Position numbers and translations under genes: made by a program. This document shows positions 41,720-56,800 of a DNA stretch of 64,000 bases, piece after piece (position 1 is the stretch's first letter; every line of letters begins with the position of its first letter). Origin of the DNA: Ecdyonurus torrentis (Eukaryota > Arthropoda > Insecta > Ephemeroptera > Heptageniidae); NCBI GenBank assembly GCA_949318235.1, contig OX439128.1:58117709-58181708 (forward strand), in the 5' to 3' direction. The notes under the pieces were generated by a model. The model saw only the letters and a list, made by a program, of their open reading frames with translations, did not search any database and was not told where the DNA came from.

Positions 41720-44700
41720 TTTTCACATAAGAATCACTTCTTATTTACTTGATTACATGAACTTTTGTTTACAGATTAAAAACTCGATTATCTCAAAAAC
41801 TATAAGAGTTAAAATTTTTTAAATAGCACCATTGGTTTCGGCACATTTTTTTACATAAGAACAACTCCTTATTTACTTGATTACATGAACCTTTGTTTAC
41901 AGATTAAAAACTCGTTTTTCTCAAAAACTATAAGAGGTAAAATTTTTTATTTAGCACCATTGGATTCGGCGCATTTTTTCACATAAGAATCACTTCTTAT
42001 TTACTTGATTACATGAACTTTTGTTTACAGATTAAAAACTCGATTATCTCAAAAACTATAAATGTTAAAATTTTTTAAATAGCACCATTGGTTTCGGCAC
42101 ATTTTTTCACATAAGAATCACTCCTTATTTTCTTGATTACATGAACTTTTGTTTGAAGGATAAAAACTCGTTTTTCTCAAAAACTATTAGAGTTAAAATT
42201 TTTTAACTAGCACCATTGGATTTGGCGCATTTTTTCACATAAGAATCATTCCTTATTTTCTTGATTACATGAACTTTTGTTTGAAGGATAAAAACTCCTT
42301 TTTCTCAAAAACTATTAGAGTTAAAATTTTTTAACTAGCACCATTGGATTTGGCGCATTTTTTCACATAAGAATCATTCCTTATTTTCTTGATTACATGA
42401 ACTTTTGCTTGAAGGATAAAAACTCGTTTTTCTCAAAAACTATAAGAGTTAAAATTTTTTAAATAGCACCATTGGTTTCGGCACATTTTTTTACATAAGA
42501 ATCACTCCTTATTTACTTGATTACATGAACTTTTGTTTACAGATTAAAAACTCGTTTTTCTCAAAAACTATAAGAGTTAAAATTTTTTAAATAGCACCAT
42601 TGGTTTCGGCACATTTTTTTACATAAGAACAACTCCTTATTTACTTGATTACATGAACTTTTGTTTACAGATTAAAAACTCGTTTTTCTCAAAAACTATA
42701 AGAGGTAGAATTTTTTATTTAGCACCATTGGATTCGGCGCATTTTTTCACATAAGAATCACTTCTTTTTTACTTGATTACATGAACTTTTGTTTACAGAT
42801 TAAAAACTCGTTTTTCTCAAAAACTATAAGAGTTAAAAATTTTTTAATAGCACCATTGGTTTCGGCACATTTTTTCACATAAGAATCACTCCTTATTTAC
42901 TTGATTACATGAACTTTTGTTTACAGTTTAAAAACTCGATTATCTCAAAAACTATAAGAGTTAAAATTTTTAAACTAGCACCATTGGATTCTGCACATTT
43001 TTTCACATAAGAATCACTCCTTATTTACTTGATTACATGATTTTTTGTTTACAGATTAAAAACTCGATTATCTCAAAAACTATAAGAGTTAAAATTTTTT
43101 AAATAGCACCATTGGTTTCGGCACATTTTTTTACATAAGAACAACTCCTTATTTACTTGATTACATGAACTTTTGTTTACAGATTAAAAACTCGTTTTTC
43201 TCAAAAACTATAAGAGGTAGAATTTTTTATTTAGCACCATTGGATTCGGCGCATTTTTTCACATAAGAATCACTTCTTTTTTACTTGATTACATGAACTT
43301 TTGTTTACAGATTAAAAACTCGTTTTTCTCAAAAACTATAAGAGTTAAAAATTTTTTAATAGCACCATTGGTTTCGGCACATTTTTTCACATAAGAATCA
43401 CTCCTTATTTACTTGATTACATGAACTTTTGTTTACAGTTTAAAAACTCGATTATCTCAAAAACTATAAAAGTTAAAATTTTTAAACTAGCACCATTGGA
43501 TTCTGCACATTTTTTCACATAAGAATCACTTCTTATTTACTTGATTACATGAACTTTTGTTTACAGATTAAAAACTCGATTATCTCAAAAACTATAAGAG
43601 TTAAAATTTTTTAAATAGCACCATTGGTTTCGGCACATTTTTTTACATAAGAACAACTCCTTATTTACTTGATTACATGAACCTTTGTTTACAGATTAAA
43701 AACTCGTTTTTCTCAAAAACTATAAGAGGTAAAATTTTTTATTTAGCACCATTGGATTCGGCGCATTTTTTCACATAAGAATCACTTCTTATTTACTTGA
43801 TTACATGAACTTTTGTTTACAGATTAAAAACTCGATTATCTCAAAAACTATAAAAGTTAAAATTTTTTAAATAGCACCATTGGTTTCGGCACATTTTTTC
43901 ACATAAGAATCACTCCTTATTTTCTTGATTACATGAACTTTTGTTTGAAGGATAAAAACTCGTTTTTCTCAAAAACTATTAGAGTTAAAATTTTTTAACT
44001 AGCACCATTGGATTTGGCGCATTTTTTCACATAAGAATCATTCCTTATTTTCTTGATTACATGAACTTTTGTTTGAAGGATAAAAACTCCTTTTTCTCAA
44101 AAACTATTAGAGTTAAAATTTTTTAACTAGCACCATTGGATTTGGCGCATTTTTTCACATAAGAATCATTCCTTATTTTCTTGATTACATGAACTTTTGT
44201 TTGAAGGATAAAAACTCGTTTTTCTCAAAAACTATAAGAGTTAAAATTTTTTAAATAGCACCATTGGTTTCGGCACATTTTTTTACATAAGAATCACTCC
44301 TTATTTACTTGATTACATGAACTTTTGTTTACAGATTAAAAACTCGTTTTTCTCAAAAACTATAAGAGTTAAAATTTTTTAAATAGCACCATTGGTTTCG
44401 GCACATTTTTTTACATAAGAACAACTCCTTATTTACTTGATTACATGAACTTTTGTTTACAGATTAAAAACTCGTTTTTCTCAAAAACTATAAGAGGTAG
44501 AATTTTTTATTTAGCACCATTGGATTCGGCGCATTTTTTCACATAAGAATCACTTCTTTTTTACTTGATTACATGAACTTTTGTTTACAGATTAAAAACT
44601 CGTTTTTCTCAAAAACTATAAGAGTTAAAAATTTTTTAATAGCACCATTGGTTTCGGCACATTTTTTCACATAAGAATCACTCCTTATTTACTTGATTAC

Positions 44701-45310
44701 ATGAACTTTTGTTTACAGTTTAAAAACTCGATTATCTCAAAAACTATAAGAGTTAAAATTTTTAAACTAGCACCATTGGATTCTGCACATTTTTTCACAT
44801 AAGAATCACTCCTTATTTACTTGATTACATGATTTTTTGTTTACAGATTAAAAACTCGATTATCTCAAAAACTATAAGAGTTAAAATTTTTTAAATAGCA
44901 CCATTGGTTTCGGCACATTTTTTTACATAAGAACAACTCCTTATTTACTTGATTACATGAACTTTTGTTTACAGATTAAAAACTCGTTTTTCTCAAAAAC
45001 TATAAGAGGTAGAATTTTTTATTTAGCACCATTGGATTCGGCGCATTTTTTCACATAAGAATCACTTCTTTTTTACTTGATTACATGAACTTTTGTTTAC
45101 AGATTAAAAACTCGTTTTTCTCAAAAACTATAAGAGTTAAAAATTTTTTAATAGCACCATTGGTTTCGGCACATTTTTTCACATAAGAATCACTCCTTAT
45201 TTACTTGATTACATGAACTTTTGTTTACAGTTTAAAAACTCGATTATCTCAAAAACTATAAAAGTTAAAATTTTTAAACTAGCACCATTGGATTCTGCAC
45301 ATTTTTTCAC
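41720..45310 (+). repeat. 14-monomer HOR tandem duplication in family B (1,792 bp per copy)
   Basis: Copy 1 is about 41,720-43,515 and copy 2 about 43,515-45,310. GTTTGAAGGA triplets occur at 42,151, about 42,279 and 42,407 and again at 43,943, about 44,071 and 44,199, an offset of 1,792 (14 x 128). CATGATTTTTTG at about 43,037 and 44,828 and GAACCTTTGTTT at about 41,888 and 43,680 agree with this offset. Confidence 0.83.
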
Positions 45311-48280
45311 ATAAGAATCACTGCTTATTTACTTGATTACATGATTTTTTGTTTACAGATTAAAAACTCGATTATCTCAAAAACTATAAGAGTTAATATT
45401 TTTTTAATAGCACCATTGGTTTCGGCACATTTTTTTACATAAGAACAACTCCTTATTTACTTGATTACATGAACCTTTGTTTACAGATTAAAAACTCGTT
45501 TTTCTCAAAAACTATCAGAGGTAAAATTTTTTATTTAGCACCATTGGATTCGGCGCATTTTTTCACATAAGAATCACTTCTTATTTACTTGATTACATGA
45601 ACTTTTGTTTACAGATTAAAAACTCGATTATCTCAAAAACTATAAAAGTTAAAATTTTTTAAATAGCACCATTGGTTTCGGCACATTTTTTCACATAAGA
45701 ATCACTCCTTATTTTTTTGATTACATGAACTTTTGTTTGAAGGATAAAAACTCGTTTTTCTCAAAAACTATTAGAGTTAAAATTTTTTAACTAGCACCAT
45801 TGGATTTGGCGCATTTTTTCACATAAGAATCATTCCTTATTTTCTTGATTACATGAACTTTTGTTTGAAGGATAAAAACTCGTTTTTCTCAAAAACTATA
45901 AGAGTTAAAATTTTTTAAATAGCACCATTGGTTTCGGCACATTTTTTTACATAAGAATCACTCCTTATTTACTTGATTACATGAACTTTTGTTTACAGAT
46001 TAAAAACTCGTTTTTCTCAAAAACTATAAGAGTTAAAATTTTTTAAATAGCACCATTGGTTTCGGCACATATTTTTACATAAGAACAACTCCTTATTTAC
46101 TTGATTACATGAACTTTTGTTTACAGATTAAAAACTCGTTTTTCTCAAAAACTATAAGAGGTAAAATTTTTTATTTAGCACCATTGGATTCGGCGCATTT
46201 TTTCACATAAGAATCACTTCTTTTTTACTTGATTACATGAACTTTTGTTTACAGTTTAAAAACTCGATTATCTCAAAAACTATAAGATTTAAAATTTTTT
46301 AAATAGCACCATTGGTTTCGGCACATTTTTTTACATAAGAACAACTCCTTATTTACTTGATTACATGAACTTTTGTTTACAGATTAAAAACTCGTTTTTC
46401 TCAAAAACTATAAGAGGTAGAATTTTTTATTTAGCACCATTGGATTCGGCGCATTTTTTCACATAAGAATCACTTCTTTTTTACTTGATTACATGAACTT
46501 TTGTTTACAGATTAAAAACTCGTTTTTCTCAAAAACTATAAGAGTTAAAAATTTTTTAATAGCACCATTGGTTTCGGCACATTTTTTCACATAAGAATCA
46601 CTCCTTATTTACTTGATTACATGAACTTTTGTTTACAGTTTAAAAACTCGATTATCTCAAAAACTATAAGAGTTAAAATTTTTAAACTAGCACCATTGGA
46701 TTCTGCACATTTTTTCACATAAGAATCACTCCTTATTTACTTGATTACATGATTTTTTGTTTACAGATTAAAAACTCGTTTTTCTCAAAAACTATAAGAG
46801 TTAAAAATTTTTTAAATAGCACCATTGGTTTCGGCACATTTTTTTACATAAGAACAACTCCTTATTTACTTGATTACATGAACTTTTGTTTACAGATTAA
46901 AAACTCGTTTTTCTCAAAAACTATAAGAGGTAGAATTTTTTATTTAGCACCATTGGATTCGGCGCATTTTTTCACATAAGAATCACTTCTTTTTTACTTG
47001 ATTACATGAACTTTTGTTTACAGATTAAAAACTCGTTTTTCTCAAAAACTATAAGAGTTAAAAATTTTTTAATAGCACCATTGGTTTCGGCACATTTTTT
47101 CACATAAGAATCACTCCTTATTTACTTGATTACATGAACTTTTGTTTACAGTTTAAAAACTCGATTATCTCAAAAACTATAAAAGTTAAAATTTTTAAAC
47201 TAGCACCATTGGATTCTGCACATTTTTTCACATAAGAATCACTCCTTATTTACTTGATTACATGATTTTTTGTTTACAGATTAAAAACTCGATTATCTCA
47301 AAAACTATAAGAGTTAATATTTTTTTAATAGCACCATTGGTTTCGGCACATTTTTTTACATAAGAACAACTCCTTATTTACTTGATTACATGAACCTTTG
47401 TTTACAGATTAAAAACTCGTTTTTCTCAAAAACTATCAGAGGTAAAATTTTTTATTTAGCACCATTGGATTCGGCGCATTTTTTCACATAAGAATCACTT
47501 CTTATTTACTTGATTACATGAACTTTTGTTTACAGATTAAAAACTCGATTATCTCAAAAACTATAAAAGTTAAAATTTTTTAAATAGCACCATTGGTTTC
47601 GGCACATTTTTTCACATAAGAATCACTCCTTATTTTTTTGATTACATGAACTTTTGTTTGAAGGATAAAAACTCGTTTTTCTCAAAAACTATTAGAGTTA
47701 AAATTTTTTAACTAGCACCATTGGATTTGGCGCATTTTTTCACATAAGAATCATTCCTTATTTTCTTGATTACATGAACTTTTGTTTGAAGGATAAAAAC
47801 TCGTTTTTCTCAAAAACTATAAGAGTTAAAATTTTTTAAATAGCACCATTGGTTTCGGCACATTTTTTTACATAAGAATCACTCCTTATTTACTTGATTA
47901 CATGAACTTTTGTTTACAGATTAAAAACTCGTTTTTCTCAAAAACTATAAGAGTTAAAATTTTTTAAATAGCACCATTGGTTTCGGCACATATTTTTACA
48001 TAAGAACAACTCCTTATTTACTTGATAACATGAACTTTTGTTTACAGATTAAAAACTCGTTTTTCTCAAAAACTATAAGAGGTAAAATTTTTTATTTAGC
48101 ACCATTGGATTCGGCGCATTTTTTCACATAAGAATCACTTCTTATTTACTTGATTACATGAACTTTTGTTTACAGTTTAAAAACTCGATTATCTCAAAAA
48201 CTATAAGATTTAAAATTTTTTAAATAGCACCATTGGTTTCGGCACATTTTTTTACATAAGAACAACTCCTTATTTACTTG
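44828..48280 (+). repeat. 15-monomer HOR in family B (about 1,920 bp per copy)
   Basis: Markers repeat with an offset of about 1,920-1,921: CATGATTTTTTG at about 44,828/46,748 and 45,341/47,263, TTAATATTTTTTTAATAG at about 45,394/47,315, ATCAGAGGTAAAA at about 45,513/47,434, and GAAGGATAAAA at about 45,739/47,660. The same core block recurs at about 50,846, 51,999, 53,922, 54,945 and 56,866, giving seven copies in total with variable spacing. Confidence 0.8.
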
Positions 48281-49495
48281 ATTACATAAACCTTTGCTTA
48301 CAGATTAAAAACTCGTTTTTCTCAAAAACTATAAGAGGTTAAAATTTTTTATTTAGCACCATTGGATTCGGCGCATTTTTTCACATAAGAATCACTTCTT
48401 TTTTACTTGATTACATGAACTTTTGTTTACAGATTAAAAACTCGTTTTTCTCAAAAACTATAAGAGTTAAAATTTTTTAAATAGCACCATTGGTTTCGGC
48501 ACATTTTTTTACATAAGAATCACTCCTTATTTACTTGATTACATGAACTTTTGTTTACAGATTTAAAACTCGTTTTTCTCAAAAACTATAAGAGTTAAAA
48601 TTTTTTAAATAGCACCATTGGTTTCGGCACATTTTTTCACATAAGAATCACTCCTTATTTTCTTGATTACATGAACTTTTTTGATAGATAAAAACTCGTT
48701 TTTCTCAAAAACTATTAGAGTTAAAATTTTTTAACTAGCACCATTCGATTTGGCGCATTTTTTCACATAAGAATCATTCCTTATTTTCTTGATTACATGA
48801 ACTTTTGTTTGAAGGATAAAAACTCGTTTTTCTCAAAAAACTATAAGAGTTAAAATTTTTTAAATAGCACCATTGGTTTCGGCACATTTTTTTACATAAG
48901 AATCACTCCTTGTTTACTTGATTACATGAACTTTTGTTTACAGATTAAAAACTCGTTTTTCTCAAAAACTATAAGAGTTAAAATTTTTTAAATAGCACCA
49001 TTGGTTTCGGCACATTTTTTTACATAAGAACAACTCCTTATTTACTTGATTACATGAACTTTTGTTTACAGATTAAAAACTCGTTTTTCTCAAAAACTAT
49101 AAGAGTTAAAATTTTTTAAATAGCACCATTGGTTTCGGCACATTTTTTTACATAAGAACAACTCCTTATTTACTTGATTACATGAACCTTTGTTTACAGA
49201 TAAAAAACTCGTTTTTCTCAAAAACTCTAAGAGGTAAAATTTTTTATTTAGCACCATTGGATTCGGCGCATTTTTTCACATAAGAATCACTTCTTATTTA
49301 CTTGATTACATGAACTTTTGTTTACAGATTAAAAACTCGATAATCTCAAAAACTATAAAAGTTAAAATTTTTTAAATAGCACCATTGGTTTCGGCACATT
49401 TTTTCACATAAGAATCACTCCTTATTTTCTTGATTACATGAACTTTTGTTTGAAGGATAAAAACTCGTTTTTATCAAAAACTATTAGAGTTAAAA
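45341..49495 (+). repeat. Left copy of a long duplication; right copy 54,945-59,095 (offset about 9,600 bp)
   Basis: Rare variants recur at an offset of about 9,600 (75 monomers): ATAAGATTTAAAA (46,281/55,880 and 48,203/57,805), ACATAAACCTTTGCTTAC (about 48,284/57,884), CTTTTTTGATAGATAAAA (about 48,676/58,276), CTCAAAAAACTATAAG with an extra A (about 48,831/58,431) and ACTCTAAGAGG (about 49,224/58,824). Matching stops near 49,500 and 59,095. Small differences inside show later divergence or local conversion. Confidence 0.82.
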
Positions 49496-50845
49496 TTTTT
49501 TAACTAGCACCATTGGATTTGGCGCATTTTTTCACATAAGAATCATTCCTTATTTTCTTGATTACATGAACTTTTGTTTGAAGGATAAAAACTCCTTTTT
49601 CTCAAAAACTATTAGAGTTAAAATTTTTTAACTAGCACCATTGGATTTGGCGCATTTTTTCACATAAGAATCATTCCTTATTTTCTTGATTACATGAACT
49701 TTTGTTTGAAGGATAAAAACTCGTTTTTCTCAAAAACTATAAGAGTTAAAATTTTTTAAATAGCACCATTGGTTTCGGCACATTTTTTTACATAAGAATC
49801 ACTCCTTATTTACTTGATTACATGAACTTTTGTTTACAGATTAAAAACTCGTTTTTCTCAAAAACTATAAGAGTTAAAATTTTTTAAATAGCACCATTGG
49901 TTTCGGCACATTTTTTTACATAAGAACAACTCCTTATTTACTTGATTACATGAACTTTTGTTTACAGATTAAAAACTCGTTTTTCTCAAAAACTATAAGA
50001 GGTAGAATTTTTTATTTAGCACCATTGGATTCGGCGCATTTTTTCACATAAGAATCACTTCTTTTTTACTTGATTACATGAACTTTTGTTTACAGATTAA
50101 AAACTCGTTTTTCTCAAAAACTATAAGAGTTAAAAATTTTTTAATAGCACCATTGGTTTCGGCACATTTTTTCACATAAGAATCACTCCTTATTTACTTG
50201 ATTACATGAACTTTTGTTTACAGTTTAAAAACTCGATTATCTCAAAAACTATAAGAGTTAAAATTTTTAAACTAGCACCATTGGATTCTGCACATTTTTT
50301 CACATAAGAATCACTCCTTATTTACTTGATTACATGATTTTTTGTTTACAGATTAAAAACTCGATTATCTCAAAAACTATAAGAGTTAAAATTTTTTAAA
50401 TAGCACCATTGGTTTCGGCACATTTTTTTACATAAGAACAACTCCTTATTTACTTGATTACATGAACTTTTGTTTACAGATTAAAAACTCGTTTTTCTCA
50501 AAAACTATAAGAGGTAGAATTTTTTATTTAGCACCATTGGATTCGGCGCATTTTTTCACATAAGAATCACTTCTTTTTTACTTGATTACATGAACTTTTG
50601 TTTACAGATTAAAAACTCGTTTTTCTCAAAAACTATAAGAGTTAAAAATTTTTTAATAGCACCATTGGTTTCGGCACATTTTTTCACATAAGAATCACTC
50701 CTTATTTACTTGATTACATGAACTTTTGTTTACAGTTTAAAAACTCGATTATCTCAAAAACTATAAAAGTTAAAATTTTTAAACTAGCACCATTGGATTC
50801 TGCACATTTTTTCACATAAGAATCACTCCTTATTTACTTGATTAC

Positions 50846-53800
50846 ATGATTTTTTGTTTACAGATTAAAAACTCGATTATCTCAAAAACTATAAGAGTTA
50901 ATATTTTTTTAATAGCACCATTGGTTTCGGCACATTTTTTTACATAAGAACAACTCCTTATTTACTTGATTACATGAACCTTTGTTTACAGATTAAAAAC
51001 TCGTTTTTCTCAAAAACTATCAGAGGTAAAATTTTTTATTTAGCACCATTGGATTCGGCGCATTTTTTCACATAAGAATCACTTCTTATTTACTTGATTA
51101 CATGAACTTTTGTTTACAGATTAAAAACTCGATTATCTCAAAAACTATAAAAGTTAAAATTTTTTAAATAGCACCATTGGTTTCGGCACATTTTTTCACA
51201 TAAGAATCACTCCTTATTTTTTTGATTACATGAACTTTTGTTTGAAGGATAAAAACTCGTTTTTCTCAAAAACTATTAGAGTTAAAATTTTTTAACTAGC
51301 ACCATTGGATTTGGCGCATTTTTTCACATAAGAATCATTCCTTATTTTCTTGATTACATGAACTTTTGTTTGAAGGATAAAAACTCGTTTTTCTCAAAAA
51401 CTATAAGAGTTAAAATTTTTTAAATAGCACCATTGGTTTCGGCACATTTTTTTACATAAGAATCACTCCTTATTTACTTGATTACATGAACTTTTGTTTA
51501 CAGATTAAAAACTCGTTTTTCTCAAAAACTATAAGAGTTAAAATTTTTTAAATAGCACCATTGGTTTCGGCACATTTTTTTACATAAGAACAACTCCTTA
51601 TTTACTTGATTACATGAACTTTTGTTTACAGATTAAAAACTCGTTTTTCTCAAAAACTATAAGAGGTAGAATTTTTTATTTAGCACCATTGGATTCGGCG
51701 CATTTTTTCACATAAGAATCACTTCTTTTTTACTTGATTACATGAACTTTTGTTTACAGATTAAAAACTCGTTTTTCTCAAAAACTATAAGAGTTAAAAA
51801 TTTTTTAATAGCACCATTGGTTTCGGCACATTTTTTCACATAAGAATCACTCCTTATTTACTTGATTACATGAACTTTTGTTTACAGTTTAAAAACTCGA
51901 TTATCTCAAAAACTATAAAAGTTAAAATTTTTAAACTAGCACCATTGGATTCTGCACATTTTTTCACATAAGAATCACTCCTTATTTACTTGATTACATG
52001 ATTTTTTGTTTACAGATTAAAAACTCGATTATCTCAAAAACTATAAGAGTTAATATTTTTTTAATAGCACCATTGGTTTCGGCACATTTTTTTACATAAG
52101 AACAACTCCTTATTTACTTGATTACATGAACCTTTGTTTACAGATTAAAAACTCGTTTTTCTCAAAAACTATCAGAGGTAAAATTTTTTATTTAGCACCA
52201 TTGGATTCGGCGCATTTTTTCACATAAGAATCACTTCTTATTTACTTGATTACATGAACTTTTGTTTACAGATTAAAAACTCGATTATCTCAAAAACTAT
52301 AAAAGTTAAAATTTTTTAAATAGCACCATTGGTTTCGGCACATTTTTTCACATAAGAATCACTCCTTATTTTTTTGATTACATGAACTTTTGTTTGAAGG
52401 ATAAAAACTCGTTTTTCTCAAAAACTATTAGAGTTAAAATTTTTTAACTAGCACCATTGGATTTGGCGCATTTTTTCACATAAGAATCATTCCTTATTTT
52501 CTTGATTACATGAACTTTTGTTTGAAGGATAAAAACTCGTTTTTCTCAAAAACTATAAGAGTTAAAATTTTTTAAATAGCACCATTGGTTTCGGCACATT
52601 TTTTTACATAAGAATCACTCCTTATTTACTTGATTACATGAACTTTTGTTTACAGATTAAAAACTCGTTTTTCTCAAAAACTATAAGAGTTAAAATTTTT
52701 TAAATAGCACCATTGGTTTCGGCACATATTTTTACATAAGAACAACTCCTTATTTACTTGATTACATCAACTTTTGTTTACAGATTAAAAACTCGTTTTT
52801 CTCAAAAACTATAAGAGGTAAAATTTTTTATTTAGCACCATTGGATTCGGCGCATTTTTTCACATAAGAATCACTTCTTATTTACTTGATTACATGAACT
52901 TTTGTTTACAGTTTAAAAACTCGATTATCTCAAAAACTATAAGATTTAAAATTTTTTAAATAGCACCATTGGTTTCGGCACATTTTTTTACATAAGAACA
53001 ACTCCTTATTTACTTGATTACATGAACTTTTGTTTACAGATTAAAAACTCGTTTTTCTCAAAAACTATAAGAGGTAGAATTTTTTATTTAGCACCATTGG
53101 ATTCGGCGCATTTTTTCACATAAGAATCACTTCTTTTTTACTTGATTACATGAACTTTTGTTTACAGATTAAAAACTCGTTTTTCTCAAAAACTATAAGA
53201 GTTAAAAATTTTTTAATAGCACCATTGGTTTCGGCACATTTTTTCACATAAGAATCACTCCTTATTTATTTGATTACATGAACTTTTGTTTACAGTTTAA
53301 AAACTCGATTATCTCAAAAACTATAAGAGTTAAAATTTTTAAACTAGCACCATTGGATTCTGCACATTTTTTCACATAAGAATCACTCCTTATTTACTTG
53401 ATTACATGATTTTTTGTTTACAGATTAAAAACTCGATTATCTCAAAAACTATAAGAGTTAAAATTTTTTAAATAGCACCATTGGTTTCGGCACATTTTTT
53501 TACATAAGAACAACTCCTTATTTACTTGATTACATGAACTTTTGTTTACAGATTAAAAACTCGTTTTTCTCAAAAACTATAAGAGGTAGAATTTTTTATT
53601 TAGCACCATTGGATTCGGCGCATTTTTTCACATAAGAATCACTTCTTTTTTACTTGATTACATGAACTTTTGTTTACAGATTAAAAACTCGTTTTTCTCA
53701 AAAACTATAAGAGTTAAAAATTTTTTAATAGCACCATTGGTTTCGGCACATTTTTTCACATAAGAATCACTCCTTATTTACTTGATTACATGAACTTTTG

Positions 53801-56800
53801 TTTACAGTTTAAAAACTCGATTATCTCAAAAACTATAAAAGTTAAAATTTTTAAACTAGCACCATTGGATTCTGCACATTTTTTCACATAAGAATCACTC
53901 CTTATTTACTTGATTACATGATTTTTTGTTTACAGATTAAAAACTCGATTATCTCAAAAACTATAAGAGTTAATATTTTTTTAATAGCACCATTGGTTTC
54001 GGCACATTTTTTTACATAAGAACAACTCCTTATTTACTTGATTACATGAACCTTTGTTTACAGATTAAAAACTCGTTTTTCTCAAAAACTATCAGAGGTA
54101 AAATTTTTTATTTAGCACCATTGGATTCGGCGCATTTTTTCACATAAGAATCACTTCTTATTTACTTGATTACATGAACTTTTGTTTACAGATTAAAAAC
54201 TCGATTATCTCAAAAACTATAAAAGTTAAAATTTTTTAAATAGCACCATTGGTTTCGGCACATTTTTTCACATAAGAATCACTCCTTATTTTTTTGATTA
54301 CATGAACTTTTGTTTGAAGGATAAAAACTCGTTTTTCTCAAAAACTATTAGAGTTAAAATTTTTTAACTAGCACCATTGGATTTGGCGCATTTTTTCACA
54401 TAAGAATCATTCCTTATTTTCTTGATTACATGAACTTTTGTTTGAAGGATAAAAACTCGTTTTTCTCAAAAACTATAAGAGTTAAAATTTTTTAAATAGC
54501 ACCATTGGTTTCGGCACATTTTTTTACATAAGAATCACTCCTTATTTACTTGATTACATGAACTTTTGTTTACAGATTAAAAACTCGTTTTTCTCAAAAA
54601 CTATAAGAGTTAAAATTTTTTAAATAGCACCATTGGTTTCGGCACATATTTTTACATAAGAACAACTCCTTATTTACTTGATTACATCAACTTTTGTTTA
54701 CAGATTAAAAACTCGTTTTTCTCAAAAACTATAAGAGGTAAAATTTTTTATTTAGCACCATTGGATTCGGCGCATTTTTTCACATAAGAATCACTCCTTA
54801 TTTACTTGATTACATGAACTTTTGTTTACAGTTTAAAAACTCGATTATCTCAAAAACTATAAAAGTTAAAATTTTTAAACTAGCACCATTGGATTCTGCA
54901 CATTTTTTCACATAAGAATCACTCCTTATTTACTTGATTACATGATTTTTTGTTTACAGATTAAAAACTCGATTATCTCAAAAACTATAAGAGTTAATAT
55001 TTTTTTAATAGCACCATTGGTTTCGGCACATTTTTTTACATAAGAACAACTCCTTATTTACTTGATTACATGAACCTTTGTTTACAGATTAAAAACTCGT
55101 TTTTCTCAAAAACTATCAGAGGTAAAATTTTTTATTTAGCACCATTGGATTCGGCGCATTTTTTCACATAAGAATCACTTCTTATTTACTTGATTACATG
55201 AACTTTTGTTTACAGATTAAAAACTCGATTATCTCAAAAACTATAAAAGTTAAAATTTTTTAAATAGCACCATTGGTTTCGGCACATTTTTTCACATAAG
55301 AATCACTCCTTATTTTTTTGATTACATGAACTTTTGTTTGAAGGATAAAAACTCGTTTTTCTCAAAAACTATTAGAGTTAAAATTTTTTAACTAGCACCA
55401 TTGGATTTGGCGCATTTTTTCACATAAGAATCATTCCTTATTTTCTTGATTACATGAACTTTTGTTTGAAGGATAAAAACTCGTTTTTCTCAAAAACTAT
55501 AAGAGTTAAAATTTTTTAAATAGCACCATTGGTTTCGGCACATTTTTTTACATAAGAATCACTCCTTATTTACTTGATTACATGAACTTTTGTTTACAGA
55601 TTAAAAACTCGTTTTTCTCAAAAACTATAAGAGTTAAAATTTTTTAAATAGCACCATTGGTTTCGGCACATATTTTTACATAAGAACAACTCCTTATTTA
55701 CTTGATTACATCAACTTTTGTTTACAGATTAAAAACTCGTTTTTCTCAAAAACTATAAGAGGTAAAATTTTTTATTTAGCACCATTGGATTCGGCGCATT
55801 TTTTCACATAAGAATCACTTCTTATTTACTTGATTACATGAACTTTTGTTTACAGTTTAAAAACTCGATTATCTCAAAAACTATAAGATTTAAAATTTTT
55901 TAAATAGCACCATTGGTTTCGGCACATTTTTTTACATAAGAACAACTCCTTATTTACTTGATTACATGAACTTTTGTTTACAGATTAAAAACTCGTTTTT
56001 CTCAAAAACTATAAGAGGTAGAATTTTTTATTTAGCACCATTGGATTCGGCGCATTTTTTCACATAAGAATCACTTCTTTTTTACTTGATTACATGAACT
56101 TTTGTTTACAGATTAAAAACTCGTTTTTCTCAAAAACTATAAGAGTTAAAAATTTTTTAATAGCACCATTGGTTTCGGCACATTTTTTCACATAAGAATC
56201 ACTCCTTATTTATTTGATTACATGAACTTTTGTTTACAGTTTAAAAACTCGATTATCTCAAAAACTATAAGAGTTAAAATTTTTAAACTAGCACCATTGG
56301 ATTCTGCACATTTTTTCACATAAGAATCACTCCTTATTTACTTGATTACATGATTTTTTGTTTACAGATTAAAAACTCGATTATCTCAAAAACTATAAGA
56401 GTTAAAATTTTTTAAATAGCACCATTGGTTTCGGCACATTTTTTTACATAAGAACAACTTCTTATTTACTTGATTACATGAACTTTTGTTTACAGATTAA
56501 AAACTCGTTTTTCTCAAAAACTATAAGAGGTAGAATTTTTTATTTAGCACCATTGGATTCGGCGCATTTTTTCACATAAGAATCACTTCTTTTTTACTTG
56601 ATTACATGAACTTTTGTTTACAGATTAAAAACTCGTTTTTCTCAAAAACTATAAGAGTTAAAAATTTTTTAATAGCACCATTGGTTTCGGCACATTTTTT
56701 CACATAAGAATCACTCCTTATTTACTTGATTACATGAACTTTTGTTTACAGTTTAAAAACTCGATTATCTCAAAAACTATAAAAGTTAAAATTTTTAAAC

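Noticed and set aside
1032..46979. About 28 open frames of 64-76 codons beginning MNFCLQ or MIFCLQ
   Set aside because: They are the satellite monomer read in one frame, repeated exactly with HOR duplications, and depend only on T-run length. There is no sign of selection for protein sequence.
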